Shown here: piece after piece, positions 19,459 to 28,041 of the stretch
Numbering within the stretch: the first letter of the stretch is position 1
Layout of the letters: every line of letters starts with the position of its first letter
Assembly: GCF_001279695.1 (NCBI RefSeq)
Contig: NZ_LGDD01000235.1
Coordinates: 1-64,000, forward strand
Direction: 5' to 3'
Length of the DNA: 64,000 nucleotides
DNA from: Streptomyces sp. WM6378
Lineage (GTDB): Bacteria > Actinomycetota > Actinomycetes > Streptomycetales > Streptomycetaceae
Program-made: the position numbers and the translations under genes
Notes under the pieces: model-generated
Databases searched by the model: none
The model's input: only the letters and a program-made list of their open reading frames with translations
What the model was told of the DNA's origin: nothing

Positions 19459-21168
19459 TCATGCGCGGTGCGACGGGCCATGCGGAGCCGTCGGTTCGAG
19501 CAGCGTCCGCAGCGTCCGCTCGGCCTTGAGGCTTCCGTCGGACAGCCGCTGCCGGGTGGTGTGGTAGCGCTTCTTTCCGCTGGTGGTCCGCGGGATGACC
19601 CGGCGGCGGGCGAACAGGACGACGTCGATGGGAAGATCGAGCAGGCGCAGCTGCCTGGCCTGATGAGCTGTCAGTTCATGGGCTCCGCCGTCGTGTTCCA
19701 CGAGCGCGGTGATGTCGCTCGCCGGGTCGTGGATGTCGGCCTCGAACACGATGATCTCGTGGGCGGGGTGGTCCAGGATGCGGGAGACCTGCTCCTCAAG
19801 GAGCGTGGCGAGGTGGTTGCGGCCCTGCCGGATGATGACGTGCTTGCGGCGCTCCAGGACGAACAGCTCGTCCCGGTGCCGGAAGCCCAGGTCGCCGGTG
19901 GGCAGTCCTTCGGGGAAGGGCTCGGGGCTGCCGGTCGCCGGGTCGAGCCGGCCGAGGGCCACGCTCGTGCCGCGCAGGATGATCTCGCCGAGCACGCCCT
20001 CCGCCTCGACCGGGCGGCTCTCCTCGTCGACGAGCGTGACCGTCAGTCCGTCGAGGGCCCGCCCCACGGAGAACACCGGGATGCCCGGGCCCGCCGGTGG
20101 CTCCTCGCCGAGGAGACCTTCGCCGAGGAGCCGCAGCGAGGCACCGCTCTCCAGGCCGACCGGGTCGACGACCACGTAGCGCGGGGTCTCGCCCGGCGTC
20201 CACATGGAACTGGCTAGCGTCGACTCGGCCATGCCGTAGCTGGGGATCAGACTGCCGTCGCGGAGGCCGTAGGGAGCGTAGGCGCGGTGGAAGCCGGCCA
20301 TGGTGGTGAGCCGGATGGGCTCCGCGCCGATCACCGCGCAGCGCAGCGCCGACAGGTCGCAGCCCTCCAACTCGCAAGGGTCGACGGCCCGGTAGGCGTG
20401 GTCGTAGCCGAAGTTCGGCGCTGCGGTGATCGTGCCCCGGTAGGTGCTGAGTGCCTGCGCCCACAGGTGCGGGCGCACGATGAAGTCGGTGGGCTTCATC
20501 ATGTACAGCGGCCAGGCGTGGAAGAAGCTCAGCAGTCCCATGCCGACCAGGCCCATGTCGTGGAAGAGCGGAAGCCACGACACCACCCGGTCGTCGTGCC
20601 CGGCGTGCAGGGAGACGTACAGCGCGCGCAGATTGGCGCAGACGTTGGCGTGCGAGACGGCAAGGAGCTTGGAGTCGCCGGTGGAGGCGCTGGTCGCCTG
20701 GAGGAAGGCGACCGCGTCACCGCCGGGCCCGGCCGTCGCGGGAAGGAAGTCGAGGGCGTCGTACCGGTCGGCCTCGCGGGGCAGCATCACCACCGGGTCC
20801 GGGAACTCGGTCTCGGTCAGGCCCTCCTGAAGTGCGAGGACCGCCTGGCCCGGCGGGAACATCGCGAGCGTCCGCTCGATGTGCCGGCGAAATGCCTCCT
20901 CGCCGCCGAGCGCGCGCGGCGACGGCAGGATCAGCGGCCGCCCGCCGGCCCACAGCGCGGCGAAGAACGCCTGCAGCGTGGGCAGTTGATCATCGGCCGC
21001 GATCACCACCACCCGGTCCTCGGGCAGCTTGCGGCCGAGCAGCGCGCTGGTGCGCAGGAACCTGTCGTACGAGAGGAACACCTCCGGCCTGCCGGGGGAC
21101 AAGAAGTGCACACCGCTGCCGGGGTCGGCGTCCCGCACGGCATCGCGGACGGCGTCCAGGAAGTTCAT
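19459..21168 (-). CDS. Fatty acyl-AMP ligase (FAAL-like)
   Basis: A 569-residue adenylating enzyme. It has the P-loop FLQATSASTGDSK, LPLFHDMGL, IPSYGMAEST and TGDLGF, followed by a short C-terminal domain with the Lys-containing end SGKKRY. The HDMGL and GMAEST forms are typical of fatty acyl-AMP ligases, which pass acyl-adenylates to carrier proteins rather than to CoA. Its ATG at 21168 overlaps the stop of the acyl carrier protein gene (ATGA), so the two are translationally coupled and probably partners. It is likely to load a free fatty acid onto that carrier protein. Confidence 0.85.
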   Translation of the reverse strand: MNFLDAVRDAVRDADPGSGVHFLSPGRPEVFLSYDRFLRTSALLGRKLPEDRVVVIAADDQLPTLQAFFAALWAGGRPLILPSPRALGGEEAFRRHIERTLAMFPPGQAVLALQEGLTETEFPDPVVMLPREADRYDALDFLPATAGPGGDAVAFLQATSASTGDSKLLAVSHANVCANLRALYVSLHAGHDDRVVSWLPLFHDMGLVGMGLLSFFHAWPLYMMKPTDFIVRPHLWAQALSTYRGTITAAPNFGYDHAYRAVDPCELEGCDLSALRCAVIGAEPIRLTTMAGFHRAYAPYGLRDGSLIPSYGMAESTLASSMWTPGETPRYVVVDPVGLESGASLRLLGEGLLGEEPPAGPGIPVFSVGRALDGLTVTLVDEESRPVEAEGVLGEIILRGTSVALGRLDPATGSPEPFPEGLPTGDLGFRHRDELFVLERRKHVIIRQGRNHLATLLEEQVSRILDHPAHEIIVFEADIHDPASDITALVEHDGGAHELTAHQARQLRLLDLPIDVVLFARRRVIPRTTSGKKRYHTTRQRLSDGSLKAERTLRTLLEPTAPHGPSHRA

Positions 21169-21419
21169 GCCGCACCTGCCAGCCGTCGCTCGACCAGGGT
21201 CACCAGGTCCAGTGGGGACATCGCGAGCAGCGAGTCGCTGTCCTCGAAGGGCACGCCGCACACTTCGGCGAGCCTGACGCCGACGCGCAACTGGCTCAGC
21301 GAGTTCAGCCCGTAGGCCTGGAAGGGCGTCTCGTCGAGCCGGAGCACCGAGGTGTCGACGCCGTCGTCCACGGCCGAAACGGTCTCGACGAGCCGCTCGA
21401 AGATCATGTTCTTGGTCAT
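21165..21419 (-). CDS. Acyl carrier protein
   Basis: An 84-residue carrier protein. The phosphopantetheine site is the Ser of YGLNSLSQLR (about residue 40), in a four-helix pattern. The GLNSL form is closer to PKS/FAAL-associated carriers than to AcpP (DSLD). It overlaps both neighbours by four bases, the KASIII-like gene upstream and the FAAL gene downstream. This ties the three into an acyl activation and transfer module. Confidence 0.85.
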   Translation of the reverse strand: MTKNMIFERLVETVSAVDDGVDTSVLRLDETPFQAYGLNSLSQLRVGVRLAEVCGVPFEDSDSLLAMSPLDLVTLVERRLAGAA

Positions 21420-22492
21420 GCCGCATCCCTTCGCGGTCCGTGGAAGACGAAGCTGGCCAGCGCCGTGGTGATCCCCGCCGAGGCCACGAGCAGCAGCACC
21501 CGGTCGCCCTCCGCCAACTCGCCGTCCCGCAACGCCTCGGACATGCTGACCGGCACCGCGGCCGCGACCGTGTTGGCGTGCCGGGCATGGTGGAAGCGGT
21601 ACTTCGCGGCGTCGATGCCGCACTCCGTCACGACGTGACGGCTCGCCCCGTCGCTCGCGGAGTGCCCGAAGACCAGGTCCGCCTTGAACTCCTCGAACCG
21701 GGGCTCCTGCCGGTAGTGCTCGATCAGCTTGCGGGTGCCGAACTCCATCAGGCTCAGCCCGAACGACACGAACTGGAGCGGGCGCGGCTCGCCCGCGGCC
21801 GCCGGCTTCTTGGCGAAGTAGGCGTCGAAACCGGGCAGCGGCACGAAGCACAGGTCGCGCGCCTCGCCGTGGGTGCGGAAGTCCGCGTCGAATCCGTCGT
21901 CGTCCTCGCCCGGTGGCTGCGCGGTGACGATGGTGGCGGTGGCCGCCTCGCCCAGGGTCACCGTCGGATGCCAGTGTGCGAACTCCGCGAGCGAGCGCAG
22001 CTCGTAGCGGTAGACGTCGGCCGCCCCGAACTCGGCGTTCACGATCATGATGGTGCGGTAGCGGCCGGTGCGCAGGAAGGCGTCCGCGACCTGGAGGGCC
22101 CGCACCCAGCTCGCGCACGCCTCCAGTACGTCGAAGGCGCTGGCCCGGCGCAGGCCCAGCAGATCCTGGAACGTGGTCGCCGAGGCAGGCTCGATCACGC
22201 CCCGGCCGATCCCCGCGTACAGCAGCAGATCGACGTCCCACGGGTCCAGGCCCGCCGACGCGAGCGCCCGGCGCCCGGCGTCCACGGCCAGGCCGCTCGG
22301 CGTCTCGCCCGGGGCCCGGTGGCGGCGCACGGTGGTGCCGCTGGAGGCGAAGCACGCCTCGACCAAGCTCTCCACGGTGGCCAGTTCGGACGTGGACAGA
22401 TGCGGGGCGCTCGCCTCCCGGACCCGCGCCTGCACCTCCTCGTTGGTGACCACCCGGGTCGGGAAGCTGTGCTCGATCGCCAGGAATTTCAC
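21416..22492 (-). CDS. KASIII-like 3-oxoacyl-ACP synthase / acyltransferase
   Basis: A 358-residue thiolase-fold enzyme. The nucleophile Cys lies in LEACASWVRAL (about residue 125). The C-terminal half has a His in VFGHSASDG and an Asn in HANTVAAAVPVS, matching the Cys-His-Asn triad of KASIII enzymes, though the sequence around the His is atypical. The GTG at 22492 overlaps the upstream stop (GTGA). It may condense the acyl-ACP from the FAAL with a second unit, or act as an acyl transferase like other KASIII relatives in secondary metabolism. Which of these holds cannot be decided here. Confidence 0.82.
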   Translation of the reverse strand: MKFLAIEHSFPTRVVTNEEVQARVREASAPHLSTSELATVESLVEACFASSGTTVRRHRAPGETPSGLAVDAGRRALASAGLDPWDVDLLLYAGIGRGVIEPASATTFQDLLGLRRASAFDVLEACASWVRALQVADAFLRTGRYRTIMIVNAEFGAADVYRYELRSLAEFAHWHPTVTLGEAATATIVTAQPPGEDDDGFDADFRTHGEARDLCFVPLPGFDAYFAKKPAAAGEPRPLQFVSFGLSLMEFGTRKLIEHYRQEPRFEEFKADLVFGHSASDGASRHVVTECGIDAAKYRFHHARHANTVAAAVPVSMSEALRDGELAEGDRVLLLVASAGITTALASFVFHGPRRDAA

Positions 22493-25110
22493 TCGATCCC
22501 CCCAGAGTTCTGATGAGCGTCGAAAAAACCGGTCGAGAGCATGTCGCGCAGGCTCTTGCCGAATGCCGTCGAAACCTGTTCCAGATCGCTGTCGGAGTGT
22601 GCGGCGCTGAGCAGCATCGTGTGCAGCTCCGGCAGGAAGACCCCGTAGCGGCGCATGTGGTAGGCGAGTGCCAGCGTGGCCGTGACGTCCAGGCCCGCGA
22701 GACGGTCGCGGACCCGGTGCGGCGCGGCGTGGTCGAAGGCGACCGAGAAGATCGAGTCCCGGCCTCGCACCGCGCACGGCACCCCGCAGTCGGCGGCCTG
22801 CGCGGTGAGGTCGGCGACCAGCCACGCGGTCCGCTCGCGCAGCCGGGAGTAGACCTCCGGTCGGTCGCGCAGCTCGCGCAAGGTCGCCGCGCCCGCGGCA
22901 CAGGTCACGGAGTTGCCGCTCATCGTGCCGCCCGCGAAGGCCCGGCTGTCGACGTCCCGGAACGGGTCCCCGCTGGTGCGCGCGGTGTCGACGAGATCCG
23001 CCCGGCCCACCACCGCCCCGGCCGGAAGGCCGCCGCCGATGATCTTGCCGAGGCAGGTGAGGTCGGGCCGCACGCCGGCGAGGTGCTGCACCCCGCCGTA
23101 ATGGACCCGGAACCCGGTCACCACCTCGTCGTGCACGACCAGGACCCCGTGCGCCGCACACACCCGGGCCAGCTCCCGCAGGAACGCCGCGTCGAAATCG
23201 CCGAGCGCCGATGGCATCGGCTCGACGATCACACACGCGAGCCGGTCGCCGTACGCCTCGATCCGGCGCAGCGAGGCCGGCTCGCCGTACTGGAGGACGA
23301 GCGTGTCGTCGACCACCGTCTGCTGCATGCCGGCGCAGTTGCCGACCGGCTCGGGGGCCTCGGCCTCGCCGCGGTAGCGGAACCAGGAGCTGACCAGGCC
23401 CTGGTCGGAGAACCCGTGGTAGTGGCCCTCGAACTTGGCTACCTGCTGGCGGCCCGTGTACGCGCGGGCGATCCGCAGGGCGATCTGCACGGCCTCGGTG
23501 CCCGAATTGGCGAGCACCACCTTGTGGTCGGCGCCGAAGGCCTCCGCGATCAGCGCGGCGAGGCGCACCTCGTCCGGGTTGCCGATCGCGTTGACCGCGC
23601 CCCGGGCCGCCGCCTCCTGGATCGCCGTCACCACCGCCGGGTGCGCGTAGCCGAGGATGTGCGGCCCGTACCCGCCGGACAGGTCGATGTACTCGTTGCC
23701 GTCCAGGTCCCGCAGCCGCGAGCCGGTCGCCCCGGCGACCGCCAGCGGGAACGGGCTCGGCAGCACGAACCGGTCGAAGTGCGTGGGCGCGACCAGATGC
23801 CGGGCGGCCTCCTCCCGCAGGGCCGCCGTGCGGGGGGAGCGCTCGGCGATCTCGGCGCGGAAGGCCTGGCGCAGGTCGTCGTTCAGGTACGGCGAGAAGC
23901 GGCCCGTGAAGCGGCGGGTGGTCGCCCACAGGTCGATGTCCGGGTCGACGGCCGAGATGAAGCCCTCGCCGGTCAGCAGGGACAGGGCTAGCACCGAGAA
24001 CGTCGTCGTGATCCGCGTGCCGTGCCGGCCGAGCAGCCGGATCGCGTCGTCGAGGAACGCCAGCGTCGACCAGCGCGAGGCCTCCTCCTCGAAGTGCCGC
24101 CGCAGCACCTCGCCGAGCTCCGCCTCGTACGCCCCGTGGCCGAGCACCTTCTGCGGGTGCACCGCGAACGCACGGGTGAAGCGCCGCACCGCCAGGTCCC
24201 ACTCGCCGCGCATGCACGCGTAGTAGAAGGACGCGAGGTCCCACTTGTCGTCCTCGGAAAGCCGCCCGACGAGCCCGAAGTCGAGCAGCACGATCCGGCC
24301 GTCCGGGCGGAAGAGGATGTTGCCGGGGTGCGGGTCCACGTGGAAGACGCCGTGGAAGTAGACCATGCAGTAAAAGGCGTCCTGAAGGCGCGCCGCCAAC
24401 TCCGGCCGCCCGAGCGTCACTTCGTCCACACGGTCGCCCGGCACCCCGTCCACGTACTCCATGACCAGCAGATCCGGTCCGTAGGACTCCTCGTGCACCC
24501 ACGGCACCCCTACGAACGGGTGGTTGCGGAAGTTCTCGCCGATCTCCCGCTGCCGGGCGGCCTCCTGGAGCAGGTCGCACTGCCCGACGAGCAGCGGCCG
24601 CAGCTCGCCGAAGTGCCCGGGCAGGTCGTAGCCGCGCAGCCGGGGCAGCAGGTGCGCGATCGCCGCGAGCCGGCCGATCACCGCCGAGCCCGCCTCCAAG
24701 CGACCGCGTACGCCCGCCTTCACGACCTTCACCGCTACGGCCCGCCCGTTCAAGACGGCCCGGTGCACCTGCGCCACCGAACCGGCGGCGACCGGGGTGC
24801 GCTCGAAGGAGTCGAACACCTCCTCCGGCGGCCGCCGCAGCGCCCGCCGCAGTACCTTTTCCAGTGCCGCGTCCCGCATCGGCGGCAGCTGTGCGAAGAA
24901 CTCCCGGAACTGCTCGGTCACTTGACGCGGCAGCAGCCCCGACTGGGTGCCAAGCACCTGCCCGGCCTTGATGTAGAGCGGCCCCATCCTCAGCAGATAC
25001 CTTCGCAGCAGCCGTGCGGCCCGTACTCTGTCCCGCCGCCCGAGCCCGAACCCCACGACGAGCACCGCCGTCCACCAGGCCACACGGAAGCTCTCCAGGA
25101 CAGCCTTCAC
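22489..25110 (-). CDS. AarF/UbiB-type kinase fused to class III aminotransferase
   Basis: One 873-residue protein with two catalytic halves. The N-terminal half (about 1-400) is an ABC1/AarF/UbiB atypical kinase: KAGQ motif, VAAGSVAQVH in place of the P-loop, VAVKVV Lys, HVDPHPGN and LLDFG are all intact. The C-terminal half (about 415-873) is a glutamate-1-semialdehyde-aminomutase-like PLP aminotransferase: NSGTEAVQIA, HDEVVTGFR and the PLP Lys in LGKIIGGGLP. There is no stop or frame change between them. GGAGG lies four bases before the GTG at 25110. It probably aminates a keto intermediate of the acyl pathway; the role of the kinase half is unknown. I know of no described pathway using this fusion. 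Confidence 0.85.
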   Translation of the reverse strand: MKAVLESFRVAWWTAVLVVGFGLGRRDRVRAARLLRRYLLRMGPLYIKAGQVLGTQSGLLPRQVTEQFREFFAQLPPMRDAALEKVLRRALRRPPEEVFDSFERTPVAAGSVAQVHRAVLNGRAVAVKVVKAGVRGRLEAGSAVIGRLAAIAHLLPRLRGYDLPGHFGELRPLLVGQCDLLQEAARQREIGENFRNHPFVGVPWVHEESYGPDLLVMEYVDGVPGDRVDEVTLGRPELAARLQDAFYCMVYFHGVFHVDPHPGNILFRPDGRIVLLDFGLVGRLSEDDKWDLASFYYACMRGEWDLAVRRFTRAFAVHPQKVLGHGAYEAELGEVLRRHFEEEASRWSTLAFLDDAIRLLGRHGTRITTTFSVLALSLLTGEGFISAVDPDIDLWATTRRFTGRFSPYLNDDLRQAFRAEIAERSPRTAALREEAARHLVAPTHFDRFVLPSPFPLAVAGATGSRLRDLDGNEYIDLSGGYGPHILGYAHPAVVTAIQEAAARGAVNAIGNPDEVRLAALIAEAFGADHKVVLANSGTEAVQIALRIARAYTGRQQVAKFEGHYHGFSDQGLVSSWFRYRGEAEAPEPVGNCAGMQQTVVDDTLVLQYGEPASLRRIEAYGDRLACVIVEPMPSALGDFDAAFLRELARVCAAHGVLVVHDEVVTGFRVHYGGVQHLAGVRPDLTCLGKIIGGGLPAGAVVGRADLVDTARTSGDPFRDVDSRAFAGGTMSGNSVTCAAGAATLRELRDRPEVYSRLRERTAWLVADLTAQAADCGVPCAVRGRDSIFSVAFDHAAPHRVRDRLAGLDVTATLALAYHMRRYGVFLPELHTMLLSAAHSDSDLEQVSTAFGKSLRDMLSTGFFDAHQNSGGIE

Positions 25111-25147
25111 CGGTCCTCCTCCTTGGCTTCGGTCACCGCGCGGTCGC

Positions 25148-26185
25148 TCACTCGGCGGTCGGGGCGTGCTTCGGCGGCCGCTCCCCGGATTCGGCACACC
25201 TCGCCCGGTGCAGCGCGGCGCGCAGCCGCCGGAGCCCCTCGTCCGTCGTGACCCGGGGCTCGTAGCCGAGGTCGCGCCGGGCGGCGGTGATGTCGAACCA
25301 GTGGGCCGTGGTGAGCTGGTTGGCCAGGAAGCGGGTCAGCGGCGGCTCGCCCGTCCGCAGGGCCCGCGCCCCGTATTCCAGGGCGGCGGCCAGCGGGCGG
25401 GCCGCCCACGCGGGCAGTTCGCGCGTCACCGGCCCGACTCCGGCCGCCCACAGCAGTTGGTCGATGGTCTCGCCGACCGGGCGGGGGTCGTCCTGGGTGA
25501 TGAAGTACGCCCGCCCAGCGGGGGGAGCGCCGTAGGCGAGCCGGTCCAGGGCGAGCAGATGGGCGTCGGCCGCGTTGTCGATGTAGACGGTGTCGATCCG
25601 CTTCGTGGCCGCGCCGATCCGCCGCAGCCGGCCGCGTCGCGCCTGCTCGGCGAGGCGGGGCACGAAGTGCGGGTCGCCGGGCCCCCACACGATGTGCGGG
25701 CGCAGCGCCACCGTGGCGAGGTGCGCGGAGTTCGCGCCCAGCACCAGCCGTTCGGCGAGCGCCTTGCTCTGCGGGTAGGGCGCGAGGAACCGGGCCGCGT
25801 ACGGCAGCGACTCGTCGGCGCCCTCCAGGTCGCCGCCCGTGTGCACCACCGCCGGGCTTGAGCAGTGGACCAGACGCCCGACGCCCCGGGAGCGACAGGC
25901 GTCCAGGACGTGTGCGGTGCCGGTGACGTTGACGGCGAAGTAGGTGCGAGCCGGGCCCCATGTCCCGGCCAGCGCGGCACAGTGGACCACGGCGTCCTGG
26001 TCCTCGACGGCTCGCGCGGTGGCGTCCGCGTCGCGCAGATCGCCGAGGTGCTGCTCGACGCCGAGCTCCGCCAGGGCGGGTTGGTGGTGACGCTGGAAGG
26101 AGCGCACGCTGTCGCCGCGCGCGGCGAGTTGCGCGCACACCGCTCCCCCCAGGAAGCCGCCCCCGCCGGTCACCAGGACCCTCAT
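25148..26185 (-). CDS. NAD-dependent 3beta-HSD/epimerase family oxidoreductase
   Basis: A 345-residue extended short-chain dehydrogenase. It has the Rossmann motif VTGGGGFLG at the N-terminus and the catalytic YPQSK (YxxxK) at about residues 148-152. HCSSPAVVHTG and a C-terminus of the 3beta-hydroxysteroid dehydrogenase type are also seen. It resembles OleD, which reduces a beta-keto acid in bacterial olefin biosynthesis, a useful parallel because a thiolase-fold enzyme and an AMP ligase lie downstream. The ATG at 26185 overlaps the amidohydrolase stop (ATGA). Substrate unknown; a keto-acyl intermediate is likely. Confidence 0.82.
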   Translation of the reverse strand: MRVLVTGGGGFLGGAVCAQLAARGDSVRSFQRHHQPALAELGVEQHLGDLRDADATARAVEDQDAVVHCAALAGTWGPARTYFAVNVTGTAHVLDACRSRGVGRLVHCSSPAVVHTGGDLEGADESLPYAARFLAPYPQSKALAERLVLGANSAHLATVALRPHIVWGPGDPHFVPRLAEQARRGRLRRIGAATKRIDTVYIDNAADAHLLALDRLAYGAPPAGRAYFITQDDPRPVGETIDQLLWAAGVGPVTRELPAWAARPLAAALEYGARALRTGEPPLTRFLANQLTTAHWFDITAARRDLGYEPRVTTDEGLRRLRAALHRARCAESGERPPKHAPTAE

Positions 26186-27942
26186 CGCGTGACCTCGCCG
26201 TGCCGCAGGAACCGCCCGGTGGCCCGGGTGGTGCCGTAGCCGTCCGCGAACCTCCCCGCCTCGAAGACCACCTCGCCGGCGACGCAGACCGCGTCCACGG
26301 CGGCGTCGTTGCGGTTGACCATGCGGGAAAGACCGCCGTACGCCGCCACCGGCGCCTCGTGGTAGGCGGCCAGTTCGTCGTCGAGGCCGGCCGGGTCGAC
26401 GACCACCAGGTCGGCCCGGTCCCCTTCGCGCAGGGTGCCCGCGGGCAGGCCGAACCAGGCGCCGAGCTCCCCGGTCAGCCGGTGCACGGCGGCCTCCGCG
26501 GACAGGATCGGACGGCCCGCGCGCTCGGCGTCCCGCACCCGCTTCAGCAGCCGCAGCGGCGCGTTGTAGAACGCCATGTTCCGCAGGTGGGCGCCGGAGT
26601 CGGCGAACCCGAACTGCACGACGGGGCTTGCCGCCAGGCGGTCCAGGACGGCCGGGCGGTGGTTCGCGAGCGTGGTCCGCCAGCGCACCCCGGTGCCGTG
26701 CGCGGCGACCAGGTCGAGGAAGGTGTCCACCACGTGCTGCCCGCGTTCGTCCGCGACCGCGCCGAAACTCCGGCCCGCGAGGCCGGGTTCGGGGCAGGAG
26801 ACGATCTCGGCGTCGTACAGGTCGCGGTGCCAGGCGCGGGGTGGCAGGGGGCGCCGGTATTCGCGCCGGAACCGTTCGCGGAAGCCGTCGTCGAGGAGCA
26901 GCGCGCGTCGCTCCGCCTCGGTGCGCAGGTGCAGCGCGGCGGCGGTCGCGCCGAACTCCTCGAACACCACCAGGTCGATCCCGTCGGAGTACAGCTCGAA
27001 CGGCACCGGCAGGTGCTGCCAGCGCAGGTCCGTGCCGAGCAGCCGACTGGTGACGGCGGTGGTGCGGGTCAGCGCGGTGGCCAGGCCGGGTGCGGCCTTC
27101 GGGTCGATCGCGGTCAACAGGGTGGTTCTGAGCGCCGGTCGGGCCCGGCCGGCCGCAGCGGCGAGGAACAGCAGCGTGTTCAGCGGCATCGCCGGGTTCG
27201 GGGCGCTCTGCAGGATGCCGCCGGTGCGGCGCAGCGTGCGGTGCAGCCGCCGGTACTCGCCCCACGAGGCGTAGGTCGAGGGCAGCCGGGCGGAGCGGTA
27301 GCGGTCCCCGGCCAGCCGCGAGAAGGGGCTCGTCATGGTGGAGAGACCGAGCAGGCCCGCCGCGCGGGCCGCGGCCACGAGCTCTTCCATCCGGCGCAGT
27401 TCCCGCTCGGTGGGCCGTTCCTTCGGGTCGACGGAACGGCCGAGCCCCATCACGTGCGCCCGCAGGTCGGAGTGGCCGAGGAAGGCCGCCACGTTCGGGC
27501 CGAGCGGCCGCTTCTCCAGCGCGTCGACATAGCCCTCGGCCGACTCCCAGGAGCGGTGCGCGGTCAGCGCGTCGAGGATGCAGTCGTACGGTACGGCCTC
27601 GACGCGCGAGAACAGGTCGGCGCAGTCGAGCTCGGTCGCGTACACGGTGGACAGCGAGCAGTTGCCCATCACCACGGTGGTGACGCCGTGCCGTACCGAC
27701 TCGCGGAGTCCCGGGTCGAGCAGGACCTCGGCGTCGTAGTGGGTGTGGATGTCGAGAAGGCCCGGCAGGACCCAGCGCCCCCGGGCGTCGATCGTCCGCC
27801 CGCCTTCGCGGGCGTGCAGCGGGCGGGCCGAGACGGCGGTCACCACGCCGTCCTCGATGCCCAGGTCCCGCACGGCGGACGCCGCCCCGGTGCCGTCGAA
27901 CCAGCGTCCGCCGCGTACGACCACGTCGAATGGCTTGGGCAT
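26182..27942 (-). CDS. D-aminoacylase-like amidohydrolase
   Basis: A 586-residue metal-dependent amidohydrolase of the N-acyl-D-amino-acid deacylase group. It has the metal site GLLDIHTHYDAEV near residue 65, MGNCSLS, FLGHSDLR and the late Asp in FADSGAHLRNM. The group cleaves N-acyl groups from D-amino acids. It is the first large gene after the precursor-like gene (28042-28170), following a hairpin. It could act on an N-acylated intermediate. A role in removing a protecting acyl group is only inference. The ATG at 27942 follows a GGAGGG site. Confidence 0.83.
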   Translation of the reverse strand: MPKPFDVVVRGGRWFDGTGAASAVRDLGIEDGVVTAVSARPLHAREGGRTIDARGRWVLPGLLDIHTHYDAEVLLDPGLRESVRHGVTTVVMGNCSLSTVYATELDCADLFSRVEAVPYDCILDALTAHRSWESAEGYVDALEKRPLGPNVAAFLGHSDLRAHVMGLGRSVDPKERPTERELRRMEELVAAARAAGLLGLSTMTSPFSRLAGDRYRSARLPSTYASWGEYRRLHRTLRRTGGILQSAPNPAMPLNTLLFLAAAAGRARPALRTTLLTAIDPKAAPGLATALTRTTAVTSRLLGTDLRWQHLPVPFELYSDGIDLVVFEEFGATAAALHLRTEAERRALLLDDGFRERFRREYRRPLPPRAWHRDLYDAEIVSCPEPGLAGRSFGAVADERGQHVVDTFLDLVAAHGTGVRWRTTLANHRPAVLDRLAASPVVQFGFADSGAHLRNMAFYNAPLRLLKRVRDAERAGRPILSAEAAVHRLTGELGAWFGLPAGTLREGDRADLVVVDPAGLDDELAAYHEAPVAAYGGLSRMVNRNDAAVDAVCVAGEVVFEAGRFADGYGTTRATGRFLRHGEVTR

Positions 27943-27993
27943 GACCCTCCGCTCGCTTCTCTGGCGCGTTCTTTTCTCCGGTGGGCAAAGTGC

Positions 27994-28021
27994 GCGGCCC
28001 GCGGCGGATGCCGCGGACCGC
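27994..28021 (-). terminator. Hairpin directly after the precursor gene (attenuator)
   Basis: Read on the minus strand, GCGGTCCGCGGC and GCCGCGGGCCGC form a 12-bp stem with one G-U pair around the loop ATCC. It starts 21 bases after the precursor stop and lies before the amidohydrolase start. No T-run follows, so partial read-through is expected. This would keep precursor mRNA above that of the enzymes. Confidence 0.6.
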
Positions 28022-28041
28022 TGACGGCGTACGACTTGTCG

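Noticed and set aside
20287..21315. Long plus-strand frames opposite the FAAL, aminotransferase and YcaO genes
   Set aside because: They are antisense shadows: the minus-strand frames hold the catalytic motifs and the correct codon bias.
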